A stretch of DNA of 64,000 bases from Pseudomonas entomophila (lineage in GTDB: Bacteria; Pseudomonadota; Gammaproteobacteria; Pseudomonadales; Pseudomonadaceae), in NCBI RefSeq assembly GCF_029193575.1, contig NZ_JARGCS010000047.1, positions 186,001-250,000 on the forward strand. Reading direction: 5' to 3'. Position numbers and translations under genes: made by a program. This document shows positions 1-10,256 of this stretch, piece by piece. Position 1 is the first letter of the stretch. Each line of letters opens with the position of its first letter. Below the pieces are notes generated by a model that saw only the letters and a program-made list of their open reading frames with translations, did no database searches and was not told the origin of the DNA.

Positions 1-203
1 CACTCAACGCGGCGCTGACGCAGGTGCTGATGAGCTTCGCTTGCAGAGTACTTGCCTGGGGTCAGGGCGTTTCGGCGAAGCTCCCGGCTGACCGTCGAGG
101 GACTTCGCTCCAGCATCTTGGTGATGGTGCGATGGCTAAAGCCCTGGCGCCGGCCGAGGGGGATCGTGATGCGTTCTTCAATGCTGGGTTCGTGATAATG
201 CAT
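1..203 (-). pseudogene. IS30-family transposase, N-terminal part, running off the window edge
   Basis: Reading the minus strand from an ATG at 203 gives MHYHEPSIEERITIPLGRRQ and then a helix-turn-helix stretch containing FSHRTITKMLERSPSTVSRELRRN, the typical N-terminal DNA-binding region of IS30-family transposases. The frame stays open to the window edge, so only about 67 residues are visible and I cannot say whether the gene is intact beyond it. IS30 transposases use a C-terminal DDE domain that would lie to the left. It sits about 400 bp from the 3' end of glmS, a known hot spot for mobile DNA. No clear terminal inverted repeat could be defined. Confidence 0.8.
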
Positions 204-307
204 GCGCACACCTTACCGGATGGGTCAGGTATTGCACTCAGTTTTTGCCGCCGTTTTATAATTCGATGCGATGGAAGTCTAAGTTTTGTCTGAAAAAGGT
301 GTCGTAG

Positions 308-463
308 GCACCGAATGACTCAAGCAAGCGAGACCATCGCGCCATAACTTTTTGCGAGCGTGTCGAAGATACCCATGTTGCTCGCACGCCCGTTGAGGTG
401 CAGATTACGTCTGACGCACGAGGCGAGCGATTCATCGGGTTGGATTTGGAGAGGCATGGCTGA
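308..463 (+). pseudogene. Orphan 3' reading-frame remnant
   Basis: After a TAG at 305-307 a plus-strand frame is open for 51 codons and ends in TGA at 461-463. Its end reads RVEDTHVARTPVEVQITSDA and then RGERFIGLDLERHG, which looks like real protein sequence rather than a shadow frame, but no ATG or GTG start with a ribosome binding site precedes it. It may be the 3' end of a gene cut by the neighbouring IS30-type element. I do not recognise the family. A hairpin at 521-540 follows. Confidence 0.3.
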
Positions 464-520
464 GCGTCGACACAGGGTTGCGGTGAGCGCAACAGCTGAA
501 AGGAGCTGCGCAACGAAGAA

Positions 521-540
521 GGGAGCCGGTTAAGGCTCCC
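521..540. terminator. GC-rich hairpin downstream of glmS
   Basis: GGGAGCC-GGTTAA-GGCTCCC forms a 7-bp stem with a 6-nt loop. On the minus strand it is followed by TTCTTCG, on the plus strand by TCCGTG, so neither side has a strong T-run. It could end glmS transcription or the remnant frame upstream. Confidence 0.45.
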
Positions 541-545
541 TCCGT

Positions 546-582
546 GTGCGACAGTTTTTATTGCGGTGCGAGAGTTTTAATT
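546..582. repeat. Two tandem imperfect 17-bp repeats at the attTn7 position
   Basis: GTGCGACAGTTTTTATT (546-562) and GTGCGAGAGTTTTAATT (566-582) match at 15 of 17 positions with a 20-bp period. They lie 36 to 72 bp past the glmS stop codon. Short tandem AT-rich repeats of this size are typical of TnsB-binding sites in the ends of Tn7-like transposons. That identification is inference from position and repeat form; no tns gene is visible in the window. Confidence 0.45.
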
Positions 583-617
583 CTCAGAATCCAGTGAACC
601 GTCACGAATGACCTGTT

Positions 618-2453
<1,836 letters not shown>

Positions 2454-2455
2454 GG

Positions 2456-3232
2456 TCATTGCTCCTGGCTGATCGCGGCACAGATCAGGTTGATGCCGCG
2501 TGCTTGTATCTGTTCGCGTGCCGCCATGGGCAGGCGATCGTCCGTAATGAGGGTGTTGACGCTGCCCCAGGGCAGCTCAAGGTTGGGGATCTTGCGCCCG
2601 ACCTTGTCCGACTCGACCATCACGATCACTTCCCGCGCCACTTCGGCCATCACTCGGCTGAGGCCAAGCAGTTCGTTGAAGGTGGTGGTGCCGCGCTCGA
2701 GGTCGATGCCATCGGCGCCGATGAACAACTGGTCGAAATCGTATGAGCGTAGTACCTGCTCGGCGACCTGGCCCTGGAACGACTCGGAATGCGGGTCCCA
2801 GGTACCGCCGGTCATCAGCAGCACCGGCTCGTGCTCCAGCTCGCTGATGGCGCGCGCCACGTTCAGCGAGTTGGTCATCACCACCAGGCCGGGCTGGCGC
2901 GCGAGTTCGGGGATCATCGCGGCGGTGGTGCTGCCGCTGTCGATGATGATCCGTGCGTGCTCACGAATGCGCCCAACGGCGGCGCGGGCGATGGCTTGCT
3001 TGTAGTGCGAGATCGGCTGCACGGGGTCGGCCAGCAGTTCCTGCGGCATGGTCACCGCGCCACCGTAGCGGCGCAGCAGTAGGCCATTGGCTTCGAGGGC
3101 AGCAAGATCCTTGCGGATGGTCACTTCCGAAGTTTCGAAATGCCGGGCCAGGGCGTCCACGCTCACCTCGCCCTGCTCATTGAGCAAGGCGAGGATATTG
3201 TGGCGACGCTGGGGGGTGTTTCGTTTCGACAT
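2456..3232 (-). CDS. DeoR-family transcriptional regulator in the glm cluster
   Basis: A 258-residue regulator with an N-terminal DeoR helix-turn-helix (RRHNILALLNEQGEVSVDAL, then FETSEVTIRKDLAALEANGLL) and a C-terminal sugar-phosphate sensor domain of the DeoR type, including IIDSGSTTAAMI, GADGID and the VESDK region. Lying between glmU and glmS, it most likely senses an amino-sugar phosphate and controls glmS; that is inference from context. I use the ATG at 3232 (MSKRNTPQRR). A longer TTG start at 3271 (MPALSFETK) is possible but would run through two copies of a likely operator. The stop lies 2 nt before the glmS start codon. Confidence 0.9.
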   Translation of the reverse strand: MSKRNTPQRRHNILALLNEQGEVSVDALARHFETSEVTIRKDLAALEANGLLLRRYGGAVTMPQELLADPVQPISHYKQAIARAAVGRIREHARIIIDSGSTTAAMIPELARQPGLVVMTNSLNVARAISELEHEPVLLMTGGTWDPHSESFQGQVAEQVLRSYDFDQLFIGADGIDLERGTTTFNELLGLSRVMAEVAREVIVMVESDKVGRKIPNLELPWGSVNTLITDDRLPMAAREQIQARGINLICAAISQEQ

Positions 3233-3255
3233 GACAGCTTTAAGTTTCGTTTCGA
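3218..3255. promoter_or_regulatory. Candidate DeoR-type operator: two exact 12-bp direct repeats
   Basis: GTTTCGTTTCGA occurs at 3218-3229 and again at 3244-3255, a 26-bp period. TTTCG repeats are typical of operators bound by DeoR-family regulators. One copy lies in the first codons of the regulator gene and the other just upstream, which fits autoregulation. The link to this regulator is inferred. Confidence 0.5.
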
Positions 3256-3310
3256 AAGATAATGCTGGCAATCAAAACCCAAGACGGACGACTCGTCAAG
3301 CTGTGGATAA

Positions 3311-3345
3311 AAAACACCGCCGCTCCTACAGGAGACGGCGGTTTT
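3311..3345 (-). terminator. Terminator after glmU
   Basis: On the minus strand AAAACCGCCG, then TCTCCTGTAGGAG, then CGGCGGTGTTTTTT forms a strong hairpin followed by a T-run, just past the glmU stop at 3351-3353. An exact DnaA box (3302-3310) abuts its distal side. Confidence 0.8.
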
Positions 3346-3350
3346 AGGCC

Positions 3351-4718
3351 TCAGCTCTTCTTGAGTTTCTCCGGGCGCTTCCAGCCATCGATGTTGCGCT
3401 GACGCGCGCGGGCCACCGCCAACTGGCCAGCCTCGACGCCCTGGTTGATGGTCGAACCCGCCGCGGTGGTAGCCCCCGCCTGGATTTCCACAGGCGCCAC
3501 CAGCGAGTTGTTGGAACCGATGAACACGTCCTCACCCAGGATGGTCTTGAACTTGTTCGCGCCATCGTAGTTGCAGGTGATGGTGCCGGCACCGATGTTG
3601 GTGCGTGCGCCGACCTCGGCATCGCCCAGGTAGGTCAGGTGGCCGGCCTTGGCGCCTTCGCCCAGGTGCGCATTCTTCAGTTCGACGAAGTTACCCACAT
3701 GGGCCCTGGCCTCCAGCACACTGCCGGGACGCAGGCGGGCGAACGGGCCGGCATCACTGCCCTCGCCCATCACGGCGCCTTCGATGTGACTGTTGGCCTT
3801 GACCACCACGCCCTTGCGCAGGGTGCTGTTCTTGATCACGCAGTTCGGGCCGATCTGCACATCGTCCTCGATGACCACCTTGCCTTCGAGGATCACGTTG
3901 ACGTCGATCAGCACGTCGCGGCCGACGGTGACCTCACCGCGCACGTCGAAGCGCGCCGGGTCGCGCAGGGTCACGCCCAGGGCCATCAGGCGACGGCCTT
4001 CGCGCAGTTGGTAGTGACGCTCCAGCTCGGACAGCTGGCGGCGGTCGTTGGCGCCCTGCACTTCCATCGGGTCGTGCGGCTGCTCGGTGGCCACCACCAG
4101 GCCGTCGGCCACGGCCATGGCGATCACGTCGGTGAGGTAGTACTCGCCTTGGGCGTTGTTGTTGGACAAACGGCTCATCCACCCGGCGAGCTGCTGCGCT
4201 GGCAAGGCAAGGATGCCGGTGTTGCCTTCCTGGATCGCCTTCTGCGCGTCGCTGGCGTCCTTGTGCTCGACGATCGCCGTCACCTGGCCCTGGGCATCAC
4301 GGACGATGCGGCCATAGCCGGTCGGGTCTTCGAGGTTGACGGTGAGCAGGCCCAATTGCTGTTCGGTGACCTGGGTCAGCAGGCGCTGCAGGGTTTCCAC
4401 CTCGATCAACGGCACGTCGCCGTAGAGCACCAACACGGTGTCAGCGGTGATCGCCGGCAGGGCCTGGGCCACGGCGTGGCCGGTGCCAAGCTGTTTGTCC
4501 TGCATGACGAAGTTCAGGTCATCCGCCGCCAGGCGCTCACGCACCTGCTCGGCGCCATGCCCGATGACCACGTGAATGCCCTTGGGCCGCAGCTGGCGCG
4601 CGCTGTGGATAACATGGCCAAGCATGGAGTTGCCAGCCACCGGGTGCAGTACCTTGGGCAACGCGGAGCGCATGCGGGTGCCTTGGCCTGCGGCGAGAAT
4701 AACGATATCGAGCGACAT
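3351..4718 (-). CDS. glmU: Bifunctional GlmU: glucosamine-1-phosphate acetyltransferase / UDP-GlcNAc pyrophosphorylase
   Basis: At 455 residues this is full length. The N-terminal uridylyltransferase domain (about 1-230) opens with IVILAAGQGTRMRSALPKVL, the nucleotide-binding loop, and has VLYGDVPLI as metal site. The C-terminal left-handed beta-helix acetyltransferase (about 250-455) shows hexapeptide repeats (VEDDVQIGPNCVI-like) and the GHLTYLGDAEVG and ITCNYDGANKF motifs. It converts GlcN-1-P to UDP-GlcNAc in the cytoplasm. It lies between atpC and the DeoR regulator, separated from atpC by a terminator, so it probably has its own promoter in 4719-4770. Confidence 0.98.
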   Translation of the reverse strand: MSLDIVILAAGQGTRMRSALPKVLHPVAGNSMLGHVIHSARQLRPKGIHVVIGHGAEQVRERLAADDLNFVMQDKQLGTGHAVAQALPAITADTVLVLYGDVPLIEVETLQRLLTQVTEQQLGLLTVNLEDPTGYGRIVRDAQGQVTAIVEHKDASDAQKAIQEGNTGILALPAQQLAGWMSRLSNNNAQGEYYLTDVIAMAVADGLVVATEQPHDPMEVQGANDRRQLSELERHYQLREGRRLMALGVTLRDPARFDVRGEVTVGRDVLIDVNVILEGKVVIEDDVQIGPNCVIKNSTLRKGVVVKANSHIEGAVMGEGSDAGPFARLRPGSVLEARAHVGNFVELKNAHLGEGAKAGHLTYLGDAEVGARTNIGAGTITCNYDGANKFKTILGEDVFIGSNNSLVAPVEIQAGATTAAGSTINQGVEAGQLAVARARQRNIDGWKRPEKLKKS

Positions 4719-4770
4719 TACTGGCTACCAATCCTGGGCGGTCAGCGAGATGACCGGAATGAGGGAGTAC

Positions 4771-4808
4771 AAAAAGAAAAAGGGTAGCCGATGGCTACCC
4801 TTTTTCTC
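4771..4808 (-). terminator. Terminator of the ATP synthase operon
   Basis: AGGGTAGCC-GAT-GGCTACCCT makes a 9-bp stem flanked by A-rich and T-rich runs on both sides, so it can work in either direction. It sits between the atpC stop (4831) and glmU. Confidence 0.85.
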
Positions 4809-4830
4809 AATCTGCCTGAAGCCTGCGGTA

Positions 4831-5256
4831 TCAGCCGCCGAACTTCTTGCGGATCTGCTGGACGGTACGCAGCTGGGCTGCGGCCTCGGCCAGGCGTGCG
4901 GACGCGGCGCTGTAGTCGAAGTCCGCGCCTTTCTCATGCAGGGCCTTCTCAGCAGCCTTGACGGCATCCTGAGCGGAGGCTTCGTCCAGGTCGGCGGCAC
5001 GTTGCACGGTGTCGGCGAGTACCTTGACCATGTTCGGCTGCACTTCGAGGAAGCCACCGGAGATGTAGAACACCTCACGATCGCCACCCTGCTTGGTCAG
5101 CGTGATCGGACCTGGCTTGAGATTGGTGATCAGCGGCGCGTGGCCCGGAGCGATACCCAGATCGCCCAGGTTGCCGTGCGCAACTACCATCTCGACCAGA
5201 CCGGAGAAGATTTCCCCTTCCGCGCTGACGATATCGCAATGGACTGTCATAGCCAT
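4831..5256 (-). CDS. atpC: ATP synthase F1 subunit epsilon
   Basis: 141 residues starting MAMTVHCDIVSAEGEIFSG, with the N-terminal beta-sandwich (including GDLGIAPGHAPLITNLKPG and the VFYISGGFLEVQPN segment) and a C-terminal helical hairpin ending RTVQQIRKKFGG. Epsilon sits on the central stalk and inhibits ATP hydrolysis. It is the last gene of the atp operon. A second in-frame ATG two codons downstream is an alternative start. No anomaly seen. Confidence 0.97.
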   Translation of the reverse strand: MAMTVHCDIVSAEGEIFSGLVEMVVAHGNLGDLGIAPGHAPLITNLKPGPITLTKQGGDREVFYISGGFLEVQPNMVKVLADTVQRAADLDEASAQDAVKAAEKALHEKGADFDYSAASARLAEAAAQLRTVQQIRKKFGG

Positions 5257-5277
5257 CTGCTTGCCTCAACCTGATTA

Positions 5278-5295
5278 GCGCCCCTTGCGGGGCGC
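5278..5295. repeat. Intercistronic hairpin between atpD and atpC
   Basis: GCGCCCC-TTGC-GGGGCGC, a 7-bp GC stem with no T-run, within the transcribed operon. It may stabilise or process the mRNA rather than terminate it. Confidence 0.5.
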
Positions 5296-5300
5296 CGGGA

Positions 5301-6677
5301 TTACAGTTTCTTGGCTTTCTCGATCGCTTCGTCGATGCCGCCGACCATGTAGAACGCTTGTTCTGGCAGGTGGTCGTAGTCGCCTTTGAGGATGCCGCTG
5401 AAACCAGCGATGGTGTCCTTCAGGGAAACGTACTTGCCTGGCGAGCCGGTGAAGACTTCGGCCACGAAGAACGGCTGCGACAGGAAGCGCTGGATCTTAC
5501 GAGCACGGGCAACCAGTTGCTTGTCGCTTTCGGACAGTTCGTCCATACCCAGGATCGCGATGATGTCCTTCAGCTCTTTGTAGCGCTGCAGAACATACTG
5601 AACGCCACGCGCGGTCTCGTAGTGCTCGTTGCCGATCACGTTCGGGTCCAGCTGACGCGAAGTCGAGTCCAGTGGGTCGACCGCTGGGTAGATACCCAGG
5701 GAGGCGATGTCACGGGACAGAACGACGGTGGCGTCCAAGTGGGCGAAGGTGGTGGCTGGCGACGGGTCGGTCAGGTCGTCCGCAGGTACGTATACGGCCT
5801 GAACGGAGGTAATCGAGCCTTCTTTGGTCGAAGTGATACGTTCTTGCAGAACGCCCATCTCTTCAGCCAGGGTCGGCTGGTAACCTACTGCCGAAGGCAT
5901 ACGGCCCAGCAGTGCGGATACTTCGGTACCGGCCAGGGTGTAACGGTAGATGTTGTCGACGAACAGCAGAACGTCGTTACCTTCGTCACGGAACTTCTCA
6001 GCCATGGTCAGGCCGGTCAGCGCTACGCGCAGACGGTTTCCTGGTGGCTCGTTCATCTGACCGTAGACCAGCGCTACCTTGTCGAGAACGTTGGAGTCCT
6101 TCATCTCGTGGTAGAAGTCGTTACCCTCACGAGTACGCTCACCCACACCAGCGAACACGGAATAACCGCTGTGTTCCATGGCGATGTTACGGATCAGTTC
6201 CATCATGTTTACGGTCTTGCCGACACCGGCACCACCGAACAGACCAACCTTACCACCCTTGGCGAACGGGCAAACCAGGTCGATAACCTTGATGCCGGTT
6301 TCCAGCAGGTCGTTGCCGCCTGCCTGGTCAGCGAACGAAGGCGCTGGCTGGTGGATACCGCGACGCTCTTCTTCGCCGATCGGGCCGGCTTCGTCGATCG
6401 GGTTGCCGAGGACGTCCATGATACGGCCCAGAGTGGCCTTACCAACTGGAACGGAGATGGCCGCGCCGGTATCGACGACGTCCAGACCGCGCTTCAGGCC
6501 TTCGGTCGAGCCCATCGCAATGGTACGAACCACGCCGTCGCCCAGCTGCTGCTGAACTTCCAGGGTGGTTTCCGCGCCTTGTACTTTCAGCGCGTTGTAA
6601 ACACTCGGCACGACGTCACGTGGGAATTCCACGTCGATGACGGCGCCGATGATTTGAACGATACGTCCGCTACTCAT
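5301..6677 (-). CDS. atpD: ATP synthase F1 subunit beta (catalytic)
   Basis: 458 residues. The Walker A motif GGAGVGKTVNMMELI, the GERTREGNDFYHEM segment and the Walker B region DVLLFVDNIYRYTLAGTEVS are all present, as is ALLGRMPSAVGYQPTL of the catalytic interface. It carries the three catalytic nucleotide sites of the F1 hexamer and makes ATP from ADP and Pi. Placed between atpG and atpC in the standard order. Length and motifs are normal. Confidence 0.99.
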   Translation of the reverse strand: MSSGRIVQIIGAVIDVEFPRDVVPSVYNALKVQGAETTLEVQQQLGDGVVRTIAMGSTEGLKRGLDVVDTGAAISVPVGKATLGRIMDVLGNPIDEAGPIGEEERRGIHQPAPSFADQAGGNDLLETGIKVIDLVCPFAKGGKVGLFGGAGVGKTVNMMELIRNIAMEHSGYSVFAGVGERTREGNDFYHEMKDSNVLDKVALVYGQMNEPPGNRLRVALTGLTMAEKFRDEGNDVLLFVDNIYRYTLAGTEVSALLGRMPSAVGYQPTLAEEMGVLQERITSTKEGSITSVQAVYVPADDLTDPSPATTFAHLDATVVLSRDIASLGIYPAVDPLDSTSRQLDPNVIGNEHYETARGVQYVLQRYKELKDIIAILGMDELSESDKQLVARARKIQRFLSQPFFVAEVFTGSPGKYVSLKDTIAGFSGILKGDYDHLPEQAFYMVGGIDEAIEKAKKL

Positions 6678-6704
6678 AGCTGGATCCTCTGAATTTTTGA
6701 ACCG

Positions 6705-7565
6705 TTAAACCGCGGCAGCGCCGCCGACGATTTCCGAGATCTCCTGGGTGATCGCAGCCTGACGCGCCTTGTTGTAGATCAATTGCAGCTCTTTGATCAA
6801 ATCACCGGCGTTGTCTGTGGCGTTCTTCATGGCGATCATCCGGGCCGCTTGTTCAGCAGCGTTGTTCTCGACCACCGCCTGGTATACCTGCGACTCCACG
6901 TAACGCACCATCAAGCCGTCCAGCAGCTCTTTTGCGTCGGGTTCGTACAGGTAATCCCAGTGATGCTTGAGATCCTGATCCGGGGTTGCCACCAACGGTA
7001 CCAATTGCTCGACCGTCGGTTTTTGGGTCATGGTGTTGATGAACTTGTTCGAAACCACCGAGAGGCGATCGATACGGCCATCGAGGTAGGCGTCCAGCAT
7101 CACTTTGACGGAGCCGATCAGATCGTTGATCGATGGCTCTTCGCCCAGGTGGCTGATCGCGGCTACGACGTTGCCGCCAAAGATGCGGAAGAAAGTTGCA
7201 CCCTTGCTGCCGATCACGCACAGGTCGATTTCCACGCCCTGTTCGCGGTTTGCGCTCATGTCCTTGACCAGGGCCTTGAACAGGTTGGTATTCAAGCCAC
7301 CGCACAGACCACGGTCACTGCTCACCACGATATAACCGGCGCGCTTTACAGGGCGCTCGATCATGAACGGGTGGCGGTATTCCGGGTTGGCGTTGGCCAG
7401 ATGACCGATCACCTGGCGGATACGCTCCGCGTAAGGACGGCTAGCAGCCATGCGCATTTGTGCCTTGCGCATCTTGCTGACCGCCACTTTCTCCATGGCG
7501 CTGGTAATTTTTTGCGTGCTTTTGATGCTCGCAATCTTACTGCGAATCTCTTTTGCGCCTGCCAT
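6705..7565 (-). CDS. atpG: ATP synthase F1 subunit gamma
   Basis: 286 residues. The N-terminal helix AGAKEIRSKIASIKSTQKIT and the C-terminal helix ending ARQAAITQEISEIVGGAAAV form the rotor coiled coil; the middle contains the conserved SDRGLCGGLNTNLF segment. Gamma couples proton-driven rotation of the c-ring to conformational change in the beta subunits. Standard position between atpA and atpD. Confidence 0.98.
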   Translation of the reverse strand: MAGAKEIRSKIASIKSTQKITSAMEKVAVSKMRKAQMRMAASRPYAERIRQVIGHLANANPEYRHPFMIERPVKRAGYIVVSSDRGLCGGLNTNLFKALVKDMSANREQGVEIDLCVIGSKGATFFRIFGGNVVAAISHLGEEPSINDLIGSVKVMLDAYLDGRIDRLSVVSNKFINTMTQKPTVEQLVPLVATPDQDLKHHWDYLYEPDAKELLDGLMVRYVESQVYQAVVENNAAEQAARMIAMKNATDNAGDLIKELQLIYNKARQAAITQEISEIVGGAAAV

Positions 7566-7587
7566 GTATCACCTATCAGGTTAGCAA

Positions 7588-7607
7588 GCGGGGGCCGGAG
7601 CCCCCGC
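7588..7607. repeat. Intercistronic hairpin between atpA and atpG
   Basis: GCGGGGGC-CGGA-GCCCCCGC, an 8-bp perfect GC stem (9 bp with the flanking A/T) between the atpA stop and the atpG start. There is no T-run, so mRNA stability or differential expression is more likely than full termination. Confidence 0.55.
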
Positions 7608-7613
7608 TGCGGC

Positions 7614-9158
7614 TTACCAGGTCTGGGTGGCCTTGAACTTCTCGATACCGGCTTTCATGCCAGCGTCGATTTCGTCGTTGAAGTCACCTTTCACGTTGAT
7701 CTTGGCCAACAGTTCGGCGTGATCGCGGTGGAAGTAGGCGATCAGCGCTTGCTCGAAGCTGCCGACCTTGGAGACTTCTACGTCAGTCAGGAAACCACGC
7801 TCAGCGGCGTACAGCGACAGGGCCATGTCGGCGATCGACATTGGCGCGTACTGCTTCTGCTTCATCAGCTCGGTAACGCGCTGACCATGCTCCAGCTGCT
7901 TGCGGGTAGCCTCGTCCAGATCCGAAGCGAACTGGGCGAATGCAGCCAGTTCACGGTACTGAGCCAGTGCGGTACGGATACCACCGGACAGTTTCTTGAT
8001 GATCTTGGTCTGAGCGGCACCACCTACACGGGATACCGAAACACCGGCGTTCACTGCTGGGCGGATGCCCGAGTTGAACATGGCCGATTCCAGGAAGATC
8101 TGACCGTCGGTGATCGAGATCACGTTGGTCGGAACGAACGCGGAAACGTCGCCAGCCTGGGTTTCGATGATCGGCAGGGCGGTCAGGGAACCGGTCTTGC
8201 CAGTCACTTCGCCGTTGGTGAACTTCTCGACGTACTCTTCCGAAACGCGCGATGCACGCTCCAGCAGACGGGAGTGGAGATAGAACACGTCGCCTGGGTA
8301 CGCTTCACGTCCTGGTGGACGGCGCAGCAGCAGGGAAATCTGACGGTAGGCAACGGCCTGCTTGGACAGGTCATCGTAGACGATCAGGGCGTCTTCACCG
8401 CGGTCACGGAAGAACTCGCCCATGGTGCAGCCGGCGTATGGCGCCAGGAACTGCAGTGCGGCGGATTCCGAAGCACTGGCAACGACCACGATGGTGTTGG
8501 CCAGGGCGCCGGCTTCTTCCAGCTTGCGAACGATGTTGGCAACGGTGGAACGCTTTTGGCCGACTGCAACATAAACACAGAAAATACCGGAGTCTTTCTG
8601 GTTGATGATGGCGTCGATGGCCATGGCGGTCTTGCCGATCTGGCGGTCACCGATGATCAGCTCGCGCTGGCCACGGCCGACAGGGATCATGGCGTCGACG
8701 GACTTGTAGCCAGTCTGTACAGGCTGGTCTACCGACTTACGCCAGATCACGCCTGGGGCCACTTTCTCGACCGCGTCGGTCTGGGTGTTGCCCAGAGGAC
8801 CTTTGCCGTCGATCGGGTTGCCCAGTGCGTCAACGACGCGACCCAGCAGTTCCTTACCAACCGGAACTTCCAGGATGCGGCCGGTGCACTTGGCGCTCAT
8901 GCCTTCGGCGAGGGTGTCATAGGCACCCAGGATCACGGCACCTACGGAGTCTTGCTCCAGGTTCAGGGCCATGCCGAATACGCTGCCAGGGAACTCGATC
9001 ATTTCGCCGTACATGACGTCGGCCAGACCGTGGATCCGCACGATACCGTCGGATACCGAAACAACGGTACCTTCGTTACGGGCTTGGGAGCCGACATCGA
9101 GTTTCTCGATGCGACCCTTGATGATTTCACTAATTTCGGAAGGATTGAGTTGCTGCAT
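7614..9158 (-). CDS. atpA: ATP synthase F1 subunit alpha
   Basis: 514 residues starting MQQLNPSEISEIIKGRIEKL. The regulatory nucleotide site has GDRQIGKTAMAIDAIINQKD, and SVSRVGGAAQTK carries the arginine finger region. It alternates with beta in the F1 hexamer and contacts the delta subunit. Fifth from the 3' end of the operon in the normal order. Length is normal. Confidence 0.99.
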   Translation of the reverse strand: MQQLNPSEISEIIKGRIEKLDVGSQARNEGTVVSVSDGIVRIHGLADVMYGEMIEFPGSVFGMALNLEQDSVGAVILGAYDTLAEGMSAKCTGRILEVPVGKELLGRVVDALGNPIDGKGPLGNTQTDAVEKVAPGVIWRKSVDQPVQTGYKSVDAMIPVGRGQRELIIGDRQIGKTAMAIDAIINQKDSGIFCVYVAVGQKRSTVANIVRKLEEAGALANTIVVVASASESAALQFLAPYAGCTMGEFFRDRGEDALIVYDDLSKQAVAYRQISLLLRRPPGREAYPGDVFYLHSRLLERASRVSEEYVEKFTNGEVTGKTGSLTALPIIETQAGDVSAFVPTNVISITDGQIFLESAMFNSGIRPAVNAGVSVSRVGGAAQTKIIKKLSGGIRTALAQYRELAAFAQFASDLDEATRKQLEHGQRVTELMKQKQYAPMSIADMALSLYAAERGFLTDVEVSKVGSFEQALIAYFHRDHAELLAKINVKGDFNDEIDAGMKAGIEKFKATQTW

Positions 9159-9179
9159 TGCTCTGCTGCCCCTTCAAAC

Positions 9180-9716
9180 TCAAGATTTCAATGCTTCGGC
9201 CAGTTTCGCGATCTTGCCGCGAACCGAGCCATCGATTACCAGGTCGCCGGCGCGGATGACGACGCCGCCGATCAGGCTGGCATCCTCCGACGCGTGCAGG
9301 CGTACTTCCCGGCTGAGCCGTGCACTGAGAACCTTGGCGAGTTTGTCTTGCTGTTCTTGGTTCAACGCAAAAGCACTGGTGACTTCCACGTCCACGGACT
9401 TTTCCTGCTCGGCCTTGTACAGGTCGAAAAGGTTCGCGATCTCCGGCAGAAGCAGGAGACGGTCGTTTTCCGCGGCAACATGAATGAAATTCTGTGCCTG
9501 AGCGTCGAACTTGTCACCGCACACTTCAATGAATGCGGCGGCCTTGTCTGCGCTAGTCAGTTGCGGGGCCTTGAGCAGGCGCTGCATGGTGTCGTCTTCC
9601 GACACCGCAGCAGCCAGGCCGAGCATGGCTGACCAATTGGCCAGTTGCTGATGGGCCTGGGCATGCTCGAAGGCAGCCTTAGCGTAAGGTCGGGCCAACG
9701 TGGTCAGTTCTGCCAT
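9180..9716 (-). CDS. atpH: ATP synthase F1 subunit delta
   Basis: 178 residues starting MAELTTLARPYAKAAFEHAQ, the typical N-terminal helical domain that caps the alpha subunits, and ending with the conserved ASLIGGVVIRAGDLVIDGSV region of OSCP/delta proteins. It joins F1 to the b-subunit stator. It lies 12 nt downstream of atpF. Confidence 0.97.
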   Translation of the reverse strand: MAELTTLARPYAKAAFEHAQAHQQLANWSAMLGLAAAVSEDDTMQRLLKAPQLTSADKAAAFIEVCGDKFDAQAQNFIHVAAENDRLLLLPEIANLFDLYKAEQEKSVDVEVTSAFALNQEQQDKLAKVLSARLSREVRLHASEDASLIGGVVIRAGDLVIDGSVRGKIAKLAEALKS

Positions 9717-9728
9717 GATCGCCCTCGC

Positions 9729-10199
9729 TTAAATTTCAGCGGCCAGTTTGTTAACCAGCTCCGCATGCGCGTTTTGATCGATTGTGGCGCCAAGGATCTT
9801 TTCAGCACCGCCAACGGCCAGGGCACCCACTTGGGCACGCAGGGCGTCTTTGACGCTGTTCAGTTCCTGTTCGATCTCGGCTTGAGCCTGAGCTTTCACA
9901 CGGTCAGCTTCGACGCGAGCCTGTTCACGGGCTTCCTCGACAAGCTGAGCAGCGCGTTTCTTGCTTTGCTCAATGATTTCGGCTGCCTGTGCCTTCGCTT
10001 CACGCAGTTGCTGACCCGCTTTCTCTTGGGCCAGCTCCAGGTCGCGAGCTGCGCGGTTGGCAGCGTCCAAGCCGTCGGCAATCTTCTTCTGGCGCTCTTG
10101 CAGAGCAGTAATGACCGGAGGCCATACGTACTTCATGCAGAACAGCACAAAAATCAGAAAAGCAACGGATTGGCCAATCAGGGTTGCATTAATGTTCAC
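9729..10199 (-). CDS. atpF: ATP synthase Fo subunit b
   Basis: 156 residues: one N-terminal membrane helix (MNINATLIGQSVAFLIFVLF) and a long charged helix rich in Ala, Glu, Lys and Gln that dimerises as the peripheral stator stalk (about 30-130). Usual length and operon position. Confidence 0.97.
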   Translation of the reverse strand: MNINATLIGQSVAFLIFVLFCMKYVWPPVITALQERQKKIADGLDAANRAARDLELAQEKAGQQLREAKAQAAEIIEQSKKRAAQLVEEAREQARVEADRVKAQAQAEIEQELNSVKDALRAQVGALAVGGAEKILGATIDQNAHAELVNKLAAEI

Positions 10200-10256
10200 G
10201 CCAACACCTCGCTCGGTCTTTGTCCATCACACCAATCAACTCGTAGGAACGAGTGA

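Noticed and set aside
256..513. An 85-codon minus-strand frame next to the IS30 fragment
   Set aside because: No recognisable motif or ribosome binding site; the plus-strand remnant in the same place looks more protein-like.
6783..9632. A 949-codon plus-strand open frame across atpG, atpA and atpH
   Set aside because: Antisense to complete ATP synthase genes with perfect motifs; a shadow frame.
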